Shown here piece after piece: positions 14,671-23,964 of a DNA stretch of 26,057 nucleotides. Numbering within the stretch: position 1 is the stretch's first letter; each line of letters opens with the position of its first letter. The notes under the pieces are model-generated. The model was given only the letters and a program-made list of their open reading frames with translations, was not told the DNA's origin and searched no databases. The position numbers were made by a program, and so were the translations under genes. The DNA is from a virus: the IMG/VR virus record IMGVR_UViG_3300002835_000957, positions 1 to 26,057 of that record. One strand, written 5' to 3'.

Positions 14671-16332
14671 TTACTTGATTAGATGTGCTACAACTTTTAC
14701 TGCTGAACTAGCCACTGTTTGCACAAGATATAGATTAACGTTAGCAGTATCGGTATTTGCTATAAATGTTCCTAGTGGAGATGATGCACCATTTGAGGCA
14801 ACCGTGCCATACACAGTAATATAAGCATTGCTTGCGGCATCATGTGCTAGTACCATTTCTGAAAGTTGTGTCTGCCCGTTCTTAATCTGAATCTCGAACT
14901 TGCCAGATGAATAGGTTGCTTTAGGGAATCTATAAACTAACACAGCACCGATTGTAGCACCAATGTTACCATTAGCAATTACATCCTGCACATAGTCGGT
15001 TTGGAATGTAACAGTGCCGCCAACTGATAGCGTATTTGATAGTGTAGTTACCCCAACAACACTTAGTGTTCCAGCTACATTAGCCGTGCTTTGAAGATTT
15101 GCTGCACCGACAACATTTAGTGTATTTGATAGCGTAGTTGCACCAGTTACTGTGATTGTATTTGATAATGTTGCCGCGCCGACAACTCCAATTGTTCCAG
15201 CCACATTAGCTGTACTCTGTAGATTTGCTGCGCCGACCACATTCAATGTGTTTGATAACAATACTGCACCAACAACACCAAGTGTTCCAGCTACATTAGC
15301 CGTACTCTGTAGATTTGCAGAACCTACAACATTCAATGTGTTGGATAGTGTAGTAGCACCCGTGACACCGAGCGTGTTTGCTAGAGTGGTTACTCCAGTA
15401 ACACCGAGCGTGCTTAATGCATTGGCTGCACCGGTGATACCAAATGTACTAAGTACGTTAGCCGCACCAGTCACACTTAACGTATTTGATAGTGTAGTAT
15501 TTCCTGTCACCACGAGTGTATTTGCTAGTATGGTTGCTGCAGTAACACCAAGTGTACTTAGCAGATTGGCTGCTCCAGTCACACTTAACGTATTTGATAA
15601 TGTAGCATTTCCTGTTACAGCAATTGTATTTGCAAAGGTAGCATTGCCAGATACATTCGCAGCACCTACAATTTTAACATAATTTACTGCAGTGATCGTA
15701 AGATTTGCTGCACTTGTCCATGTTCCATTGCCAATAGCGCTGTTGAATAAAGAGTTACCCACATACAAAGTAGTAGCATTGGCAAAGATGTTGGCGCCGA
15801 CTGCCATTGTAGTAGTGTTTCCGGTAAAGATCCCGGTAGTAAATGCCGTCGGGGTTATGTTTGCAGTTGATATATTATTTGCAATTTGAATTAGCGTTGG
15901 GCTAATATTTGTGTTTACAACACTCGAAGATTGTGTTATAATAGCAATGCTATTCACAAACGAATTAGCAGTTCCTACGCCAAGGTAAACACCAACTGGA
16001 TTGATATAACTGTTTGATGCAGTGTTACCAACAAGGACTCTAATACCAGCATCTGCAGCAACATAGGCAGTAGCGTTTGTTGTGATTAAAAGGTTGGCCG
16101 ATAGCCCATTGACATTACCACCACGAAGTGCAGTTGTTACTACAACATTGTTTGCCCCGAATGTACCATAAAGTTGTGCTGTACGACTTACAACTGAGTT
16201 ACCAGTATTTGCATACGTGGTATTTGCAGTGATGATTTCAGTTGATAAAGCATTAAGCAGCTCATTGCTCTTGAGCAGCCATACTTCAAAACTGTCGGTA
16301 ATGATATCAACATTAGCTACTTGTCTTGACAT
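14671..16332 (-). CDS. Tail fibre with beta-helix-like repeat shaft (553 aa)
   Basis: The start ATG 16332 shares a base with the previous TAA (TAATG). Residues 1-45 (TDSFEVWLLKSNELLNALST, then EIITAN) match the N-terminal segment of many T4-like aquatic phage fibres and probably attach to the baseplate. Residues 50-220 are varied beta modules. Residues about 229-440 hold a shaft of 12-residue repeats of the form G-A-x-T-L-S-N-T-L-x-V-T. Three of these are lengthened to 18 residues by a STANVAG-type insertion, so the underlying unit may be a hexapeptide. Residues 445-553 form a terminal beta-sandwich cap (KFEIQIKNGQTQLSEMVLAHD ... VKVVAHLIK) common at the ends of phage structural proteins and related to the N-terminal domain of the 409-residue fibre. 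No enzyme motif was seen. The fibre role is well supported; the receptor is unknown. Confidence 0.85.
   Translation of the reverse strand: MSRQVANVDIITDSFEVWLLKSNELLNALSTEIITANTTYANTGNSVVSRTAQLYGTFGANNVVVTTALRGGNVNGLSANLLITTNATAYVAADAGIRVLVGNTASNSYINPVGVYLGVGTANSFVNSIAIITQSSSVVNTNISPTLIQIANNISTANITPTAFTTGIFTGNTTTMAVGANIFANATTLYVGNSLFNSAIGNGTWTSAANLTITAVNYVKIVGAANVSGNATFANTIAVTGNATLSNTLSVTGAANLLSTLGVTAATILANTLVVTGNTTLSNTLSVTGAANVLSTFGITGAANALSTLGVTGVTTLANTLGVTGATTLSNTLNVVGSANLQSTANVAGTLGVVGAVLLSNTLNVVGAANLQSTANVAGTIGVVGAATLSNTITVTGATTLSNTLNVVGAANLQSTANVAGTLSVVGVTTLSNTLSVGGTVTFQTDYVQDVIANGNIGATIGAVLVYRFPKATYSSGKFEIQIKNGQTQLSEMVLAHDAASNAYITVYGTVASNGASSPLGTFIANTDTANVNLYLVQTVASSAVKVVAHLIK
15013..15648 (-). 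repeat. 12-residue (36-base) beta-helix-like repeat array
   Basis: Residues about 229-440 of the 553-residue fibre contain about 16 units. Most are 12 residues (GATTLSNTLNVV, GAANVLSTFGIT, GVTTLANTLGVT). Three are 18 residues (GAANLQSTANVAGTLGVV and two close copies, near 15271-15324, 15181-15234 and 15055-15108). The near-identity of the long units and their flanks points to recent internal duplication. The periodicity suggests a stacked beta-helical shaft. Confidence 0.85.
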
Positions 16333-16541
16333 TAATTATTCCTGTGTACTAACTGTAGTAAAAGAGTTTTAATATCACGCATCTCATTCTCTACTTCAGC
16401 CATCCTTTTGCAAAGATTATTATTTTTTTTATTTGATTCACGCGCAGCTAAGAACTTTTTATACTCTTCTTCATTGTTGTTTATAATGACACCGGTATCA
16501 GTATCTTTTACATAACCAACATGATTAGTCTGCGCCAACAT
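16332..16541 (-). CDS. Small coiled-coil protein (69 aa)
   Basis: The start ATG 16541 and the stop at 16332 each overlap neighbouring genes by one base (TAATG at both ends), so it is a real gene embedded in the structural operon. Residues 1-25 contain YVKDTDTGVIINNNEEEYKKF, a pattern seen in short T4-like marine phage proteins of unknown function. Residues 35-65 are an amphipathic helix with heptad-like leucines and isoleucines (CKRMAEVENEMRDIKTLLLQL), predicted to form a coiled coil. It is mostly hydrophilic with no membrane segment. It could be a small virion component or an assembly factor bridging the baseplate and the fibre encoded just downstream. No function is established. Confidence 0.72.
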   Translation of the reverse strand: MLAQTNHVGYVKDTDTGVIINNNEEEYKKFLAARESNKKNNNLCKRMAEVENEMRDIKTLLLQLVHRNN

Positions 16542-18613
16542 TATGCAGAGACCCCAATAACTTGAATCTGCTCTACCTTTGGTACAACAAAAGTTGTTTC
16601 AGAGAGAAGAACGATTTTGATCTGCATTGTGTTATATGTATCAAACTCTGTATATGACGATGTCACATATCTGGCAACGTTGTCATAGGCAATATTATTC
16701 CACGCTGCATTCTTATACTTGAGCTTGTCAATAGCTACATCACCAATAATATTTGCATTGGTGATTGGTTTGAATGTAGTAATGGCAGTACTAGTGACCG
16801 TTGCCACGGGAAATACCTGATGGTTTTCAGGAGTAAGAACGCTGTACACTCTGATCAGATCACCAATAGCTATTGTAGATGTTTGATCTACAGTAGTAGA
16901 TATCGAGTTGCTGCCATTTGTTGTTAAGAATGCACCAGTCAGGCCTGCATGAATTTCAGGATACTGTGGAAGACCATACGTATATTCCCAAAGATCGTTT
17001 GGATCCTCTGTGCTATAACGTTCGGTGTTATTCTTAAGTTCCAGCGGGCTCCATGCTTTGTCATCGAAAGATTCTTTATCAGCCGAGTTATGTATTTTAG
17101 CATATAACTTGATCTGCGTACCAGCCGGGCGGTAACCTGCCAGATATACTACGACATCCTCAGCATACTTACCTTCGCCGAATGAGATCTTCTTGGAGAC
17201 ATACTTTGACTTGGCAAGTCCATTGCGATCAACTTCTGTATCATAGTTAGTAATTGTTCCGCGAGTACTCGTATACGTGTTATTGATATCATTCTGATAG
17301 AAGAAGAAATCAAGTTCACCAGAGTTAATATAAGGTACTGAGAATCGATTTGCTTCAGATACTGATACATTGAATGTAATATTGGCTACAGCAGACTTTC
17401 TATTCGTACCGTAGATAGTGGTGTTATCAACCTCTAACGATCTTGAAAGAATATACGACTCACGTGGAGAATTGTTAAACTGTAGCAACTCTAGATTAGT
17501 CGATGTTGTTGGCATCGCATTAGATGAGTTAGCAACGTTATATGTCATTGTGTAGTTAGAAGTAGTAGGATTACCAACCAAGAAGGTTGGCTTGAAGTTA
17601 TCTACTTGGAATCTATCGATCGACACAACATTTGCAGACGAACCAGATCTTACACCAATGATACGTGTACCAGCAACAAACTTGACACTGCTATTTGCAT
17701 TTGAGTCTGATAGGATTACTTTGTTTTTGCTGTAGTCAGTAAAGTAAACAACGCCAACCGGCGGGACCTTGAAGCCGATGCCCACAGCACTGAAACTTGG
17801 ATATTTGTCAACTGTCATCGATGTAGCATTGGTAATATTAGTAATAGTCAGAATATCTCTGCTACTATTAGCTAATACAATCTTATCATCAATAGCATAA
17901 CTCGTAAATGATGTGGCTGATCCAACAATAGTATTACTAGATGATGTGAATGTTACAGTACCTGTGGCATTAGCAATGTTTTGATATACCCATTCACCAC
18001 CTGTGAATGTTCCTGATACTGTGTTATCAATCGTAAAAAATTCATACTCTTTATTAACCAATGGAATGGTTACATTGTTAGAGATAAACTGTGCTACTCT
18101 GACCTTGAACTTAAGATCTTTATTGCTGAACTTGTCATAGGTATTGAAGTTTGTTGCCTTATAAAGGAAACCATCAAATCTTGATTGCGAACCTGGCGAT
18201 GCAACGTTAGTAACACCACCTGCACCAATGATACGGTCGCCTTGGACATTTGTCCAGATATCATATGCAGGATCATTGTACTTTACAACAATTCCATAAT
18301 AACGACCTGTCTTAAGGAGAACAGGATTATTAAATCCAACTACGGTTGGAGTCTGTGCATCGTTACTAAGATTGACCGAATCATAATCAATAGCTCTTGT
18401 AGAATGCAAGAGTGTCAGATTTGGATTTGGATCGCCATTTTCTACTTCACAGATCCAGACATTAATTCCTGGCTTTGCAGTACCACTGACATTTGCATTC
18501 TCTAGCGGTTTAGCTTTAAAGAACAGATCTATAGATGTCAGCATGATTTCAGCTACATTTGCAACTGTATCAGGATTTACGTAAAACGTTTGGATGTAGT
18601 CAAAATTCGACAT
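16541..18613 (-). CDS. Structural protein, probable baseplate/fibre component (690 aa)
   Basis: The frame could be read from TTG at 18616, but the ATG at 18613 (MSNFDYIQTFYVNP) is preferred because GAGG lies five bases upstream. The opening (QTFYVNPDTVANVAEIMLTS, IDLFFKAKP, INVWICEVENGDPNP, residues about 7-65) matches a beta module found near the C-terminus of DUF4815-type cyanophage proteins ('AQTF.V....V.....DLFF...P....I..V..G.P'). Residues about 150-175 (RFDGFLYKATNFNTYDKFSN) and 560-690 (EYTYGLPQYPEIHAG, YNTMQIKIVLLSETTFVVPKVEQIQVIGVSA) look like further beta domains. Its partner is probably the DUF4815 protein, encoded immediately upstream. A virion structural role is secure by context; the exact position in the baseplate is inferred. 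It has a candidate late promoter of its own. Confidence 0.75.
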   Translation of the reverse strand: MSNFDYIQTFYVNPDTVANVAEIMLTSIDLFFKAKPLENANVSGTAKPGINVWICEVENGDPNPNLTLLHSTRAIDYDSVNLSNDAQTPTVVGFNNPVLLKTGRYYGIVVKYNDPAYDIWTNVQGDRIIGAGGVTNVASPGSQSRFDGFLYKATNFNTYDKFSNKDLKFKVRVAQFISNNVTIPLVNKEYEFFTIDNTVSGTFTGGEWVYQNIANATGTVTFTSSSNTIVGSATSFTSYAIDDKIVLANSSRDILTITNITNATSMTVDKYPSFSAVGIGFKVPPVGVVYFTDYSKNKVILSDSNANSSVKFVAGTRIIGVRSGSSANVVSIDRFQVDNFKPTFLVGNPTTSNYTMTYNVANSSNAMPTTSTNLELLQFNNSPRESYILSRSLEVDNTTIYGTNRKSAVANITFNVSVSEANRFSVPYINSGELDFFFYQNDINNTYTSTRGTITNYDTEVDRNGLAKSKYVSKKISFGEGKYAEDVVVYLAGYRPAGTQIKLYAKIHNSADKESFDDKAWSPLELKNNTERYSTEDPNDLWEYTYGLPQYPEIHAGLTGAFLTTNGSNSISTTVDQTSTIAIGDLIRVYSVLTPENHQVFPVATVTSTAITTFKPITNANIIGDVAIDKLKYKNAAWNNIAYDNVARYVTSSYTEFDTYNTMQIKIVLLSETTFVVPKVEQIQVIGVSA

Positions 18614-18635
18614 CAATTCCTCGTAATCTTTTGTT

Positions 18636-18643
18636 TATTTATG
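18636..18643 (-). promoter_or_regulatory. Candidate T4-like late promoter (CATAAATA)
   Basis: The minus strand reads CATAAATA, seven of eight matches to the T4 late octamer and compatible with the looser NATAAATA form reported for cyanophages. It sits in the 40-base gap between the DUF4815 gene and the 690-residue gene, 22 bases before the ATG. The leader would be about 15 bases, just including the GAGG ribosome binding site. Confidence 0.5.
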
Positions 18644-18653
18644 TTCATTTAAA

Positions 18654-21600
18654 TCAAACTTCCTGTTCATCGCCGTTAATGTTTCTGTAATTGACAATTC
18701 TCACATTCTTTTTGTCAATTGCATCATTAACGGCTTGAGCAGTATACATATCAGTTTGAGATGACGATGGTCTGTCAGTCGACGTAGATGACATAGTAGC
18801 AGTCTGTGTTGTATTTAGACCGGATGCATTATTGTAGTCAAACGGTATATTTGTATAATACTTAAGACCGATAGATCCTGAAGATTTGGAGTTTCCATCA
18901 TATGATTCTACACTGAAGATCTTTGTGCCAGCGGTTGCCGCCGCAAGTTTATTTCTCTGTTGTAGATCACTGGTAGCTTCATCGATTCCAGCATCGTAGT
19001 AGAAATCAAAGTTAAGAGTCCCGTTGGCATCAACAAGCAGTCCTGATGTATTCGTTGTTGAGGTTCTTGACTGCGAACACTTTGTTGTCTTATCTTCACC
19101 ATCAAACACAAACTTATGATATGTATTCGGCTTCAGACCGGTGATTGAGATGCTAAACTTCTGCGCATCTGATACAAACTCACCAAGATCAAACGATCCA
19201 TAAAGCATATATGAATACTGCTTAGAAAGCATAATTGTAAAGTCGGCCGGCATAATCTGGTGAACGATGCCAGTGTATCCGAAGTTGGCAGGATTTGGTA
19301 CGATTTTTGTCTGTGTGCTCACGACATCTGATGGATAGTATAACTTGTACCCGAATGTACCAGCCTTGGCACTTTGCAGGAATCCACCACTCTTCTTGCC
19401 CTTATAAACACGGATCTTGTAGTACACACCATCATTTGGATTGTGTATCCACAGGAGTTTGAACTGATCTTCAATGAATCCGCCCACTGGACCATTTGAC
19501 TTGCGTTCAATTGTATCTGGGTGCTCAATCTTTCTTCCATCATTAAGAACAGATAGACCCTTCGAGGTAATGTCTGTAGTTGTTATTGGAAGCGCAGCTG
19601 CTGATGTATACGTTGTAGTAAACGTTCCACCAGATGTTTGTGCTTGGAACACTTCAACAGCTAGATTGTTATCACGACCATTGATATAGAATTCCACTGG
19701 ACCGGTTAGTGTGCTCAGAGTATAGTAGAAATCTTCGTATACCAGACCGCTGTCACTGTTCGATGTACTGCGCTGTGATTGAATTGCAGTAGCCGTTGTT
19801 TGGTTGACTGTTGTTACCGTTATTGGACCTTCAACAGAACCATCGGTTGCATCATTCTGGCTAACAATAGTGAATTCATTATATGGAAGTGTTACTACAC
19901 CAGTCGACCCGTCATCTGGGCGGAATTCAAGATTCAACTCAGTCAGACGTGGTCCAAGTTGGTCATCTCTAATAGTTACATAGAACTCAGGGTTACCAAC
20001 ATCGGCATAGTTGTAATCAGTGAATGGATCAACGAAGAAACCAAAGCGGAAGCGGTCGATCAACGAATCGGCAGACGATGGGATGTAACGAGCCTTTGCA
20101 AGTGCTTCAGCCAACGTAAATGATACGTAGTATTCAAGATCTTTGATTCTCTTTTCAAGAGAAGCAATATCTGTCATCTTGTATCCCTTGACCTGGATAC
20201 GTGCACGATCCTGAATACCAATCTGTGATGTCACAGTATAGGTTTTAATTCTCTTGCCATATACTTCATTGGCAACCTTAGTATCAATGATTTTTGCCAT
20301 GTCATTGGACATTGCCTGTGACAATGAAGGATATGCCGGAATATTGAGGATCTGTAGAGTCAGACTGTTCTTGGGTTCAGGTGGGATATCATTAATGAAT
20401 CCATTCTTACCTGTACGCACAATAAACTCACCAGTACTATCAACAACAACACGATCAGAACGACCAAGGTAGTATTCGATACTTGCACTTAGATCTGTAT
20501 CAGGTGCTGGGAAATACTTTTCAGAACTATCAAATCTTGCTGCAGAAGTTGGTTCTGATGGATTGATGATAGAAAGCGCATTGGCTCCTGCAGGTACAGT
20601 TGAAATATCTGTAATCAGAGCAATAGTATTTGCTGAACGTGGGCGGAAGTCATACTGATCGCGAAGATCATAGTATGTTCCACTCGTACCAAGAATCTCT
20701 GGGATCTCCATAGTGTGCACATTCGCCTGTGCTGAAAGTGCAGCAAAATCTAAAGTATCTGTGACACTATATGAAGTAATTGTCTTCACACTTGCTGAAC
20801 CGCCAGTAAATACGTCATACTGTACTAGAAGAACATCGTTGGATCCAAGTGTAGTTGCACGTGGCTTTCTGTATAGATACGATGTATCTAGATAGTCTTC
20901 CTTCTGATTGGTGTCAAGATAAAAATCATTAGTAACATCTGCCACACCATATGTGTTACCATTAAAGAATATTGGCTGTCCGGTAAGTGTGTGATTCTCT
21001 GATGTAGCCGATGCAGTAAGTGCTAGATTTGCACCTCCACGTGTAGAGGCCAAAGCCGTACCGAGAGTATTGGCATACACTGCATAGTATGTAGTACCAT
21101 TGGTAAGACCGGTGATACCTGATGTCATACCAGTATTTGAATAGACTACCGAGTCGCCGTTGGCAAATACATTATTAGGAAGACTAACGAATGAACTAAC
21201 AACCCCAGTATTAGCATTGAATGTCTTGGCTACAGATGCACCATTTGCCTGATATACTTTTCTCAGACGGAACCCATCTGATAATCCTAATACCCATGGA
21301 CCGCGAACACTGCCGGCGTTATTTGAACAGACAAGGCGTGTATAAACAAAACGTGTTGCTGACTTAACTTCAGAAGACACCCCGGTTCTTGTAGCATTAT
21401 ATGTAACCATAACGTTAGCAGAGGAAGACGAGTTGCCGGTGTTAGAAATATTGCTACCAAGATATACTGTCATTACTTGGCTATTTGATGTGCTTACGTT
21501 TGCCCACCGTGTTGCTTTGCCAGTCAGCGAGATAGGTACATTCTTAGGGAAGTACAATGTAGCACTACCCCCTGTGTATGTCTGACCTGCACCTGATGTA

Positions 21601-23960
21601 AGAACCAATGTGGTATTGCTTGTTACCTGCGCAACCTGCTTAATTACAACTGTTCCATTGATCGAGTTGGCGAATCGTACAAAGTCTCCAGCAGTAAATG
21701 TAGCATAAAGATTTGCACCAGTTGCTGCAACAATCGTATTTGCTGTAGTACCAGCACCAATGGAGATAGTACCTGTTATTGGCGCAGAAGATTGATAATT
21801 TTCTTTTGGAACGACAAGAAGGTCTCTTTCAGCCGATGTACTTAGTACACCAGTATATGGGAAAATAATATTTGACCCAAGGTCTAATGTGATATAACCA
21901 GAAGTATTGGCAATTTCTGCTTCATTTGTTGTTCTATACGTATATGAAATATTTGAAACAGCTTTCATAGCAGGAACTGAATTATATAGTAGTGAACTGC
22001 CTGATGAATCTTCAAGGATTGCAGTGCCTGCATCGCTTAGTACTACATCAGCAATACCGCCATTAGTTCCATCATAAAATACTGAACGGACTGTCCCAAA
22101 GTTTTGACCGCTATTCATTACTACATCAAACAGATACAGTCTGTACACAGCGTTGGCTGTGCCGGGTTCGCCTGACTCTAAAGCCAATGAGCGCATGCGG
22201 GCTTCACCAATCTTAGTAGCAGGCGATGTAATTGTATTACCTGCAGATGATGTGATGTATGTTACCGCGGACGAGTGGAGTTCAATCAGACCGCCGATGT
22301 TAAATGCAAAGTTACCACCGACTTCTTTTACACGAACGTAGTTGCCATAACCAAGGCGGATTCTAGCATTTGTGTTTGTAGCCGTGGCAATACCCTTAGC
22401 TACGTTTGCACGGTATTGATCTGTCTCTACACGATATCCATTGATATATGCTTTACCCGGATCAATATTGATCTTGAATGCTGTTGCTGTCTGAGAGAAT
22501 GTCGTAGAATCTCTTGTCGAGACAATGAACTGATCTAGTACATAGTTACCAGATTCTTCATATGTTCTCTTGGCCATCTCATCGCCGATGACATTATATA
22601 CCGTGCTTTGATTCTGCTTGTAAGGGCGGCCATCTGCAAACTCGATAATTGGCAGGAAGTCGGTGTTGGCATCTGCAACATCTTTGTCAAGAACAATAAG
22701 TTCAGGAGTTAGTTTAAGACGATCTGCACCTGGAGCTGCATAGTTATATGTACCAGTTGCATTATCAAGTAGAGACGTATCTTCATTGCTGTCAATAATA
22801 TCTTCAGCTGTATAGAACCCAACCGACTTGTTGAAGTCTGTATTCGAATACTTGTTTACGACTACTAGTTGTGGAGATACTCTTGAGAAGAATCCCTTCT
22901 GATAGATAGTACCTTCATCAACGGTGACACCATATCCTGTACCGACTGGTATGAGCATCGAATTGGCAACCGAGATTGTTGCCATGTAGTTAAGAGCCGT
23001 AACATCCAAAACACCAATTTGAACATCAGTGAGAGAAGATGTTGTTTGTTTCATTACTGTTACGTGTGGAGTCACGTAGTAACCTGTTCCGCCACCTGTA
23101 ACTGAGATGGATGTTACTTTACCGAGACCGTCAGTTACTAGAGATCCGGTTGCACCGCTACCAATAACAGCTACAACACTTGCGATATTGGCTGTCGTTG
23201 CATTCTTAACACTATCACCGCCAGATACACGCCATTTAATTGTATTTGCAGTTAGAAGATCTGTAGCAAGTGGCTTGACCTTAAGGATAAGAACTTGAGT
23301 ATTTGTGACTGCATCTGTTGAAATAATTGTTAGATTTGCAACACCGTTCTGAATGATCTGGCCGGAAACCCATGCATTTAATGGGAATGTAGTACCGCCA
23401 GTTGTGTTCTGTACAGCGAGTGCAGAAACAATGACAACACCATCATTATTACTGATTAACGATGAACCATTGTTTACAAGTGTCTTAAATATAGGATACT
23501 GTTGACTGAATACTGTGAGATTTTCACCAGCCGCGTATGATGCCGTATTCGAATTAGAACCCGAAGAGTTATACTTAACATAAAGTGTATTAAGATCAGG
23601 AGAGCGTGACTCAAACCCTGCTACTGTCTTGACAATATAACCTGTAAGATTTGCGCTATTACGAACCGACATACCTTCGTATGCTGTAACAGAAATCTGA
23701 GTTCCGTCTGTTTCAGTGTCCTTGACCTTTACATAAGGAAGAACTGAGTGACGGACAATATTACAACCTTCAATAATCGTACCGCGCTTGAAGATATTAT
23801 CACCAAACTTCTCAACTTGGTTCTGCAAGATTGTTTGAAGTTGATTTAGCTCGCGAGCCTGAACTGCCACACCAGGCTTGAAAAGAATACGATAGAAATT
23901 CTTCGTCGGATCGTAGTCGTCGTAGTATGGAAATACATTTAGGTCTGTTTGCAGAGCCAT
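18654..23960 (-). CDS. DUF4815-type giant virion protein (1768 aa)
   Basis: The start is ATG 23960. A GGAG about ten bases upstream may be the ribosome binding site. The N-terminus (FPYYDDYDPTKNFYRILFKP, VAVQARELNQLQTILQNQVE, FKRGTIIEG, residues about 9-65) is the hallmark of DUF4815 proteins of cyanophages and other T4-like phages, which are virion components encoded after gp8. Residues 262-302 carry a Gly-rich G.GY...P module shared with the gp8-like protein. Residues about 1290-1400 (KGYKMTDIASLEKRIKDLEYYVS) form a helical, probably coiled-coil segment, followed by RFRFGFFVDPFTDY and VGNPEFYVTI. The last third is beta-rich, with YKIRVYKGKKSGGF and YHKFVFDGEDKTT. The region near residues 960-1020 has SNTGMTSGITGLTNGTTYY, an Ig-like repeat motif. 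No catalytic motif is evident. It may take the place of T4 gp10/gp11 at the baseplate edge, holding fibres; that equivalence is an inference. Confidence 0.85.
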   Translation of the reverse strand: MALQTDLNVFPYYDDYDPTKNFYRILFKPGVAVQARELNQLQTILQNQVEKFGDNIFKRGTIIEGCNIVRHSVLPYVKVKDTETDGTQISVTAYEGMSVRNSANLTGYIVKTVAGFESRSPDLNTLYVKYNSSGSNSNTASYAAGENLTVFSQQYPIFKTLVNNGSSLISNNDGVVIVSALAVQNTTGGTTFPLNAWVSGQIIQNGVANLTIISTDAVTNTQVLILKVKPLATDLLTANTIKWRVSGGDSVKNATTANIASVVAVIGSGATGSLVTDGLGKVTSISVTGGGTGYYVTPHVTVMKQTTSSLTDVQIGVLDVTALNYMATISVANSMLIPVGTGYGVTVDEGTIYQKGFFSRVSPQLVVVNKYSNTDFNKSVGFYTAEDIIDSNEDTSLLDNATGTYNYAAPGADRLKLTPELIVLDKDVADANTDFLPIIEFADGRPYKQNQSTVYNVIGDEMAKRTYEESGNYVLDQFIVSTRDSTTFSQTATAFKINIDPGKAYINGYRVETDQYRANVAKGIATATNTNARIRLGYGNYVRVKEVGGNFAFNIGGLIELHSSAVTYITSSAGNTITSPATKIGEARMRSLALESGEPGTANAVYRLYLFDVVMNSGQNFGTVRSVFYDGTNGGIADVVLSDAGTAILEDSSGSSLLYNSVPAMKAVSNISYTYRTTNEAEIANTSGYITLDLGSNIIFPYTGVLSTSAERDLLVVPKENYQSSAPITGTISIGAGTTANTIVAATGANLYATFTAGDFVRFANSINGTVVIKQVAQVTSNTTLVLTSGAGQTYTGGSATLYFPKNVPISLTGKATRWANVSTSNSQVMTVYLGSNISNTGNSSSSANVMVTYNATRTGVSSEVKSATRFVYTRLVCSNNAGSVRGPWVLGLSDGFRLRKVYQANGASVAKTFNANTGVVSSFVSLPNNVFANGDSVVYSNTGMTSGITGLTNGTTYYAVYANTLGTALASTRGGANLALTASATSENHTLTGQPIFFNGNTYGVADVTNDFYLDTNQKEDYLDTSYLYRKPRATTLGSNDVLLVQYDVFTGGSASVKTITSYSVTDTLDFAALSAQANVHTMEIPEILGTSGTYYDLRDQYDFRPRSANTIALITDISTVPAGANALSIINPSEPTSAARFDSSEKYFPAPDTDLSASIEYYLGRSDRVVVDSTGEFIVRTGKNGFINDIPPEPKNSLTLQILNIPAYPSLSQAMSNDMAKIIDTKVANEVYGKRIKTYTVTSQIGIQDRARIQVKGYKMTDIASLEKRIKDLEYYVSFTLAEALAKARYIPSSADSLIDRFRFGFFVDPFTDYNYADVGNPEFYVTIRDDQLGPRLTELNLEFRPDDGSTGVVTLPYNEFTIVSQNDATDGSVEGPITVTTVNQTTATAIQSQRSTSNSDSGLVYEDFYYTLSTLTGPVEFYINGRDNNLAVEVFQAQTSGGTFTTTYTSAAALPITTTDITSKGLSVLNDGRKIEHPDTIERKSNGPVGGFIEDQFKLLWIHNPNDGVYYKIRVYKGKKSGGFLQSAKAGTFGYKLYYPSDVVSTQTKIVPNPANFGYTGIVHQIMPADFTIMLSKQYSYMLYGSFDLGEFVSDAQKFSISITGLKPNTYHKFVFDGEDKTTKCSQSRTSTTNTSGLLVDANGTLNFDFYYDAGIDEATSDLQQRNKLAAATAGTKIFSVESYDGNSKSSGSIGLKYYTNIPFDYNNASGLNTTQTATMSSTSTDRPSSSQTDMYTAQAVNDAIDKKNVRIVNYRNINGDEQEV

Positions 23961-23964
23961 TTAA

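Noticed and set aside
15152-15682. 176-residue plus-strand frame rich in Ala/Thr/Pro/Val.
   Set aside because: It is antisense to the 36-base repeat array of the 553-residue fibre; no ribosome binding site and no homology pattern.
18614-18616. TTG start for the 690-residue gene.
   Set aside because: The adjacent in-frame ATG at 18613 has better spacing from GAGG.
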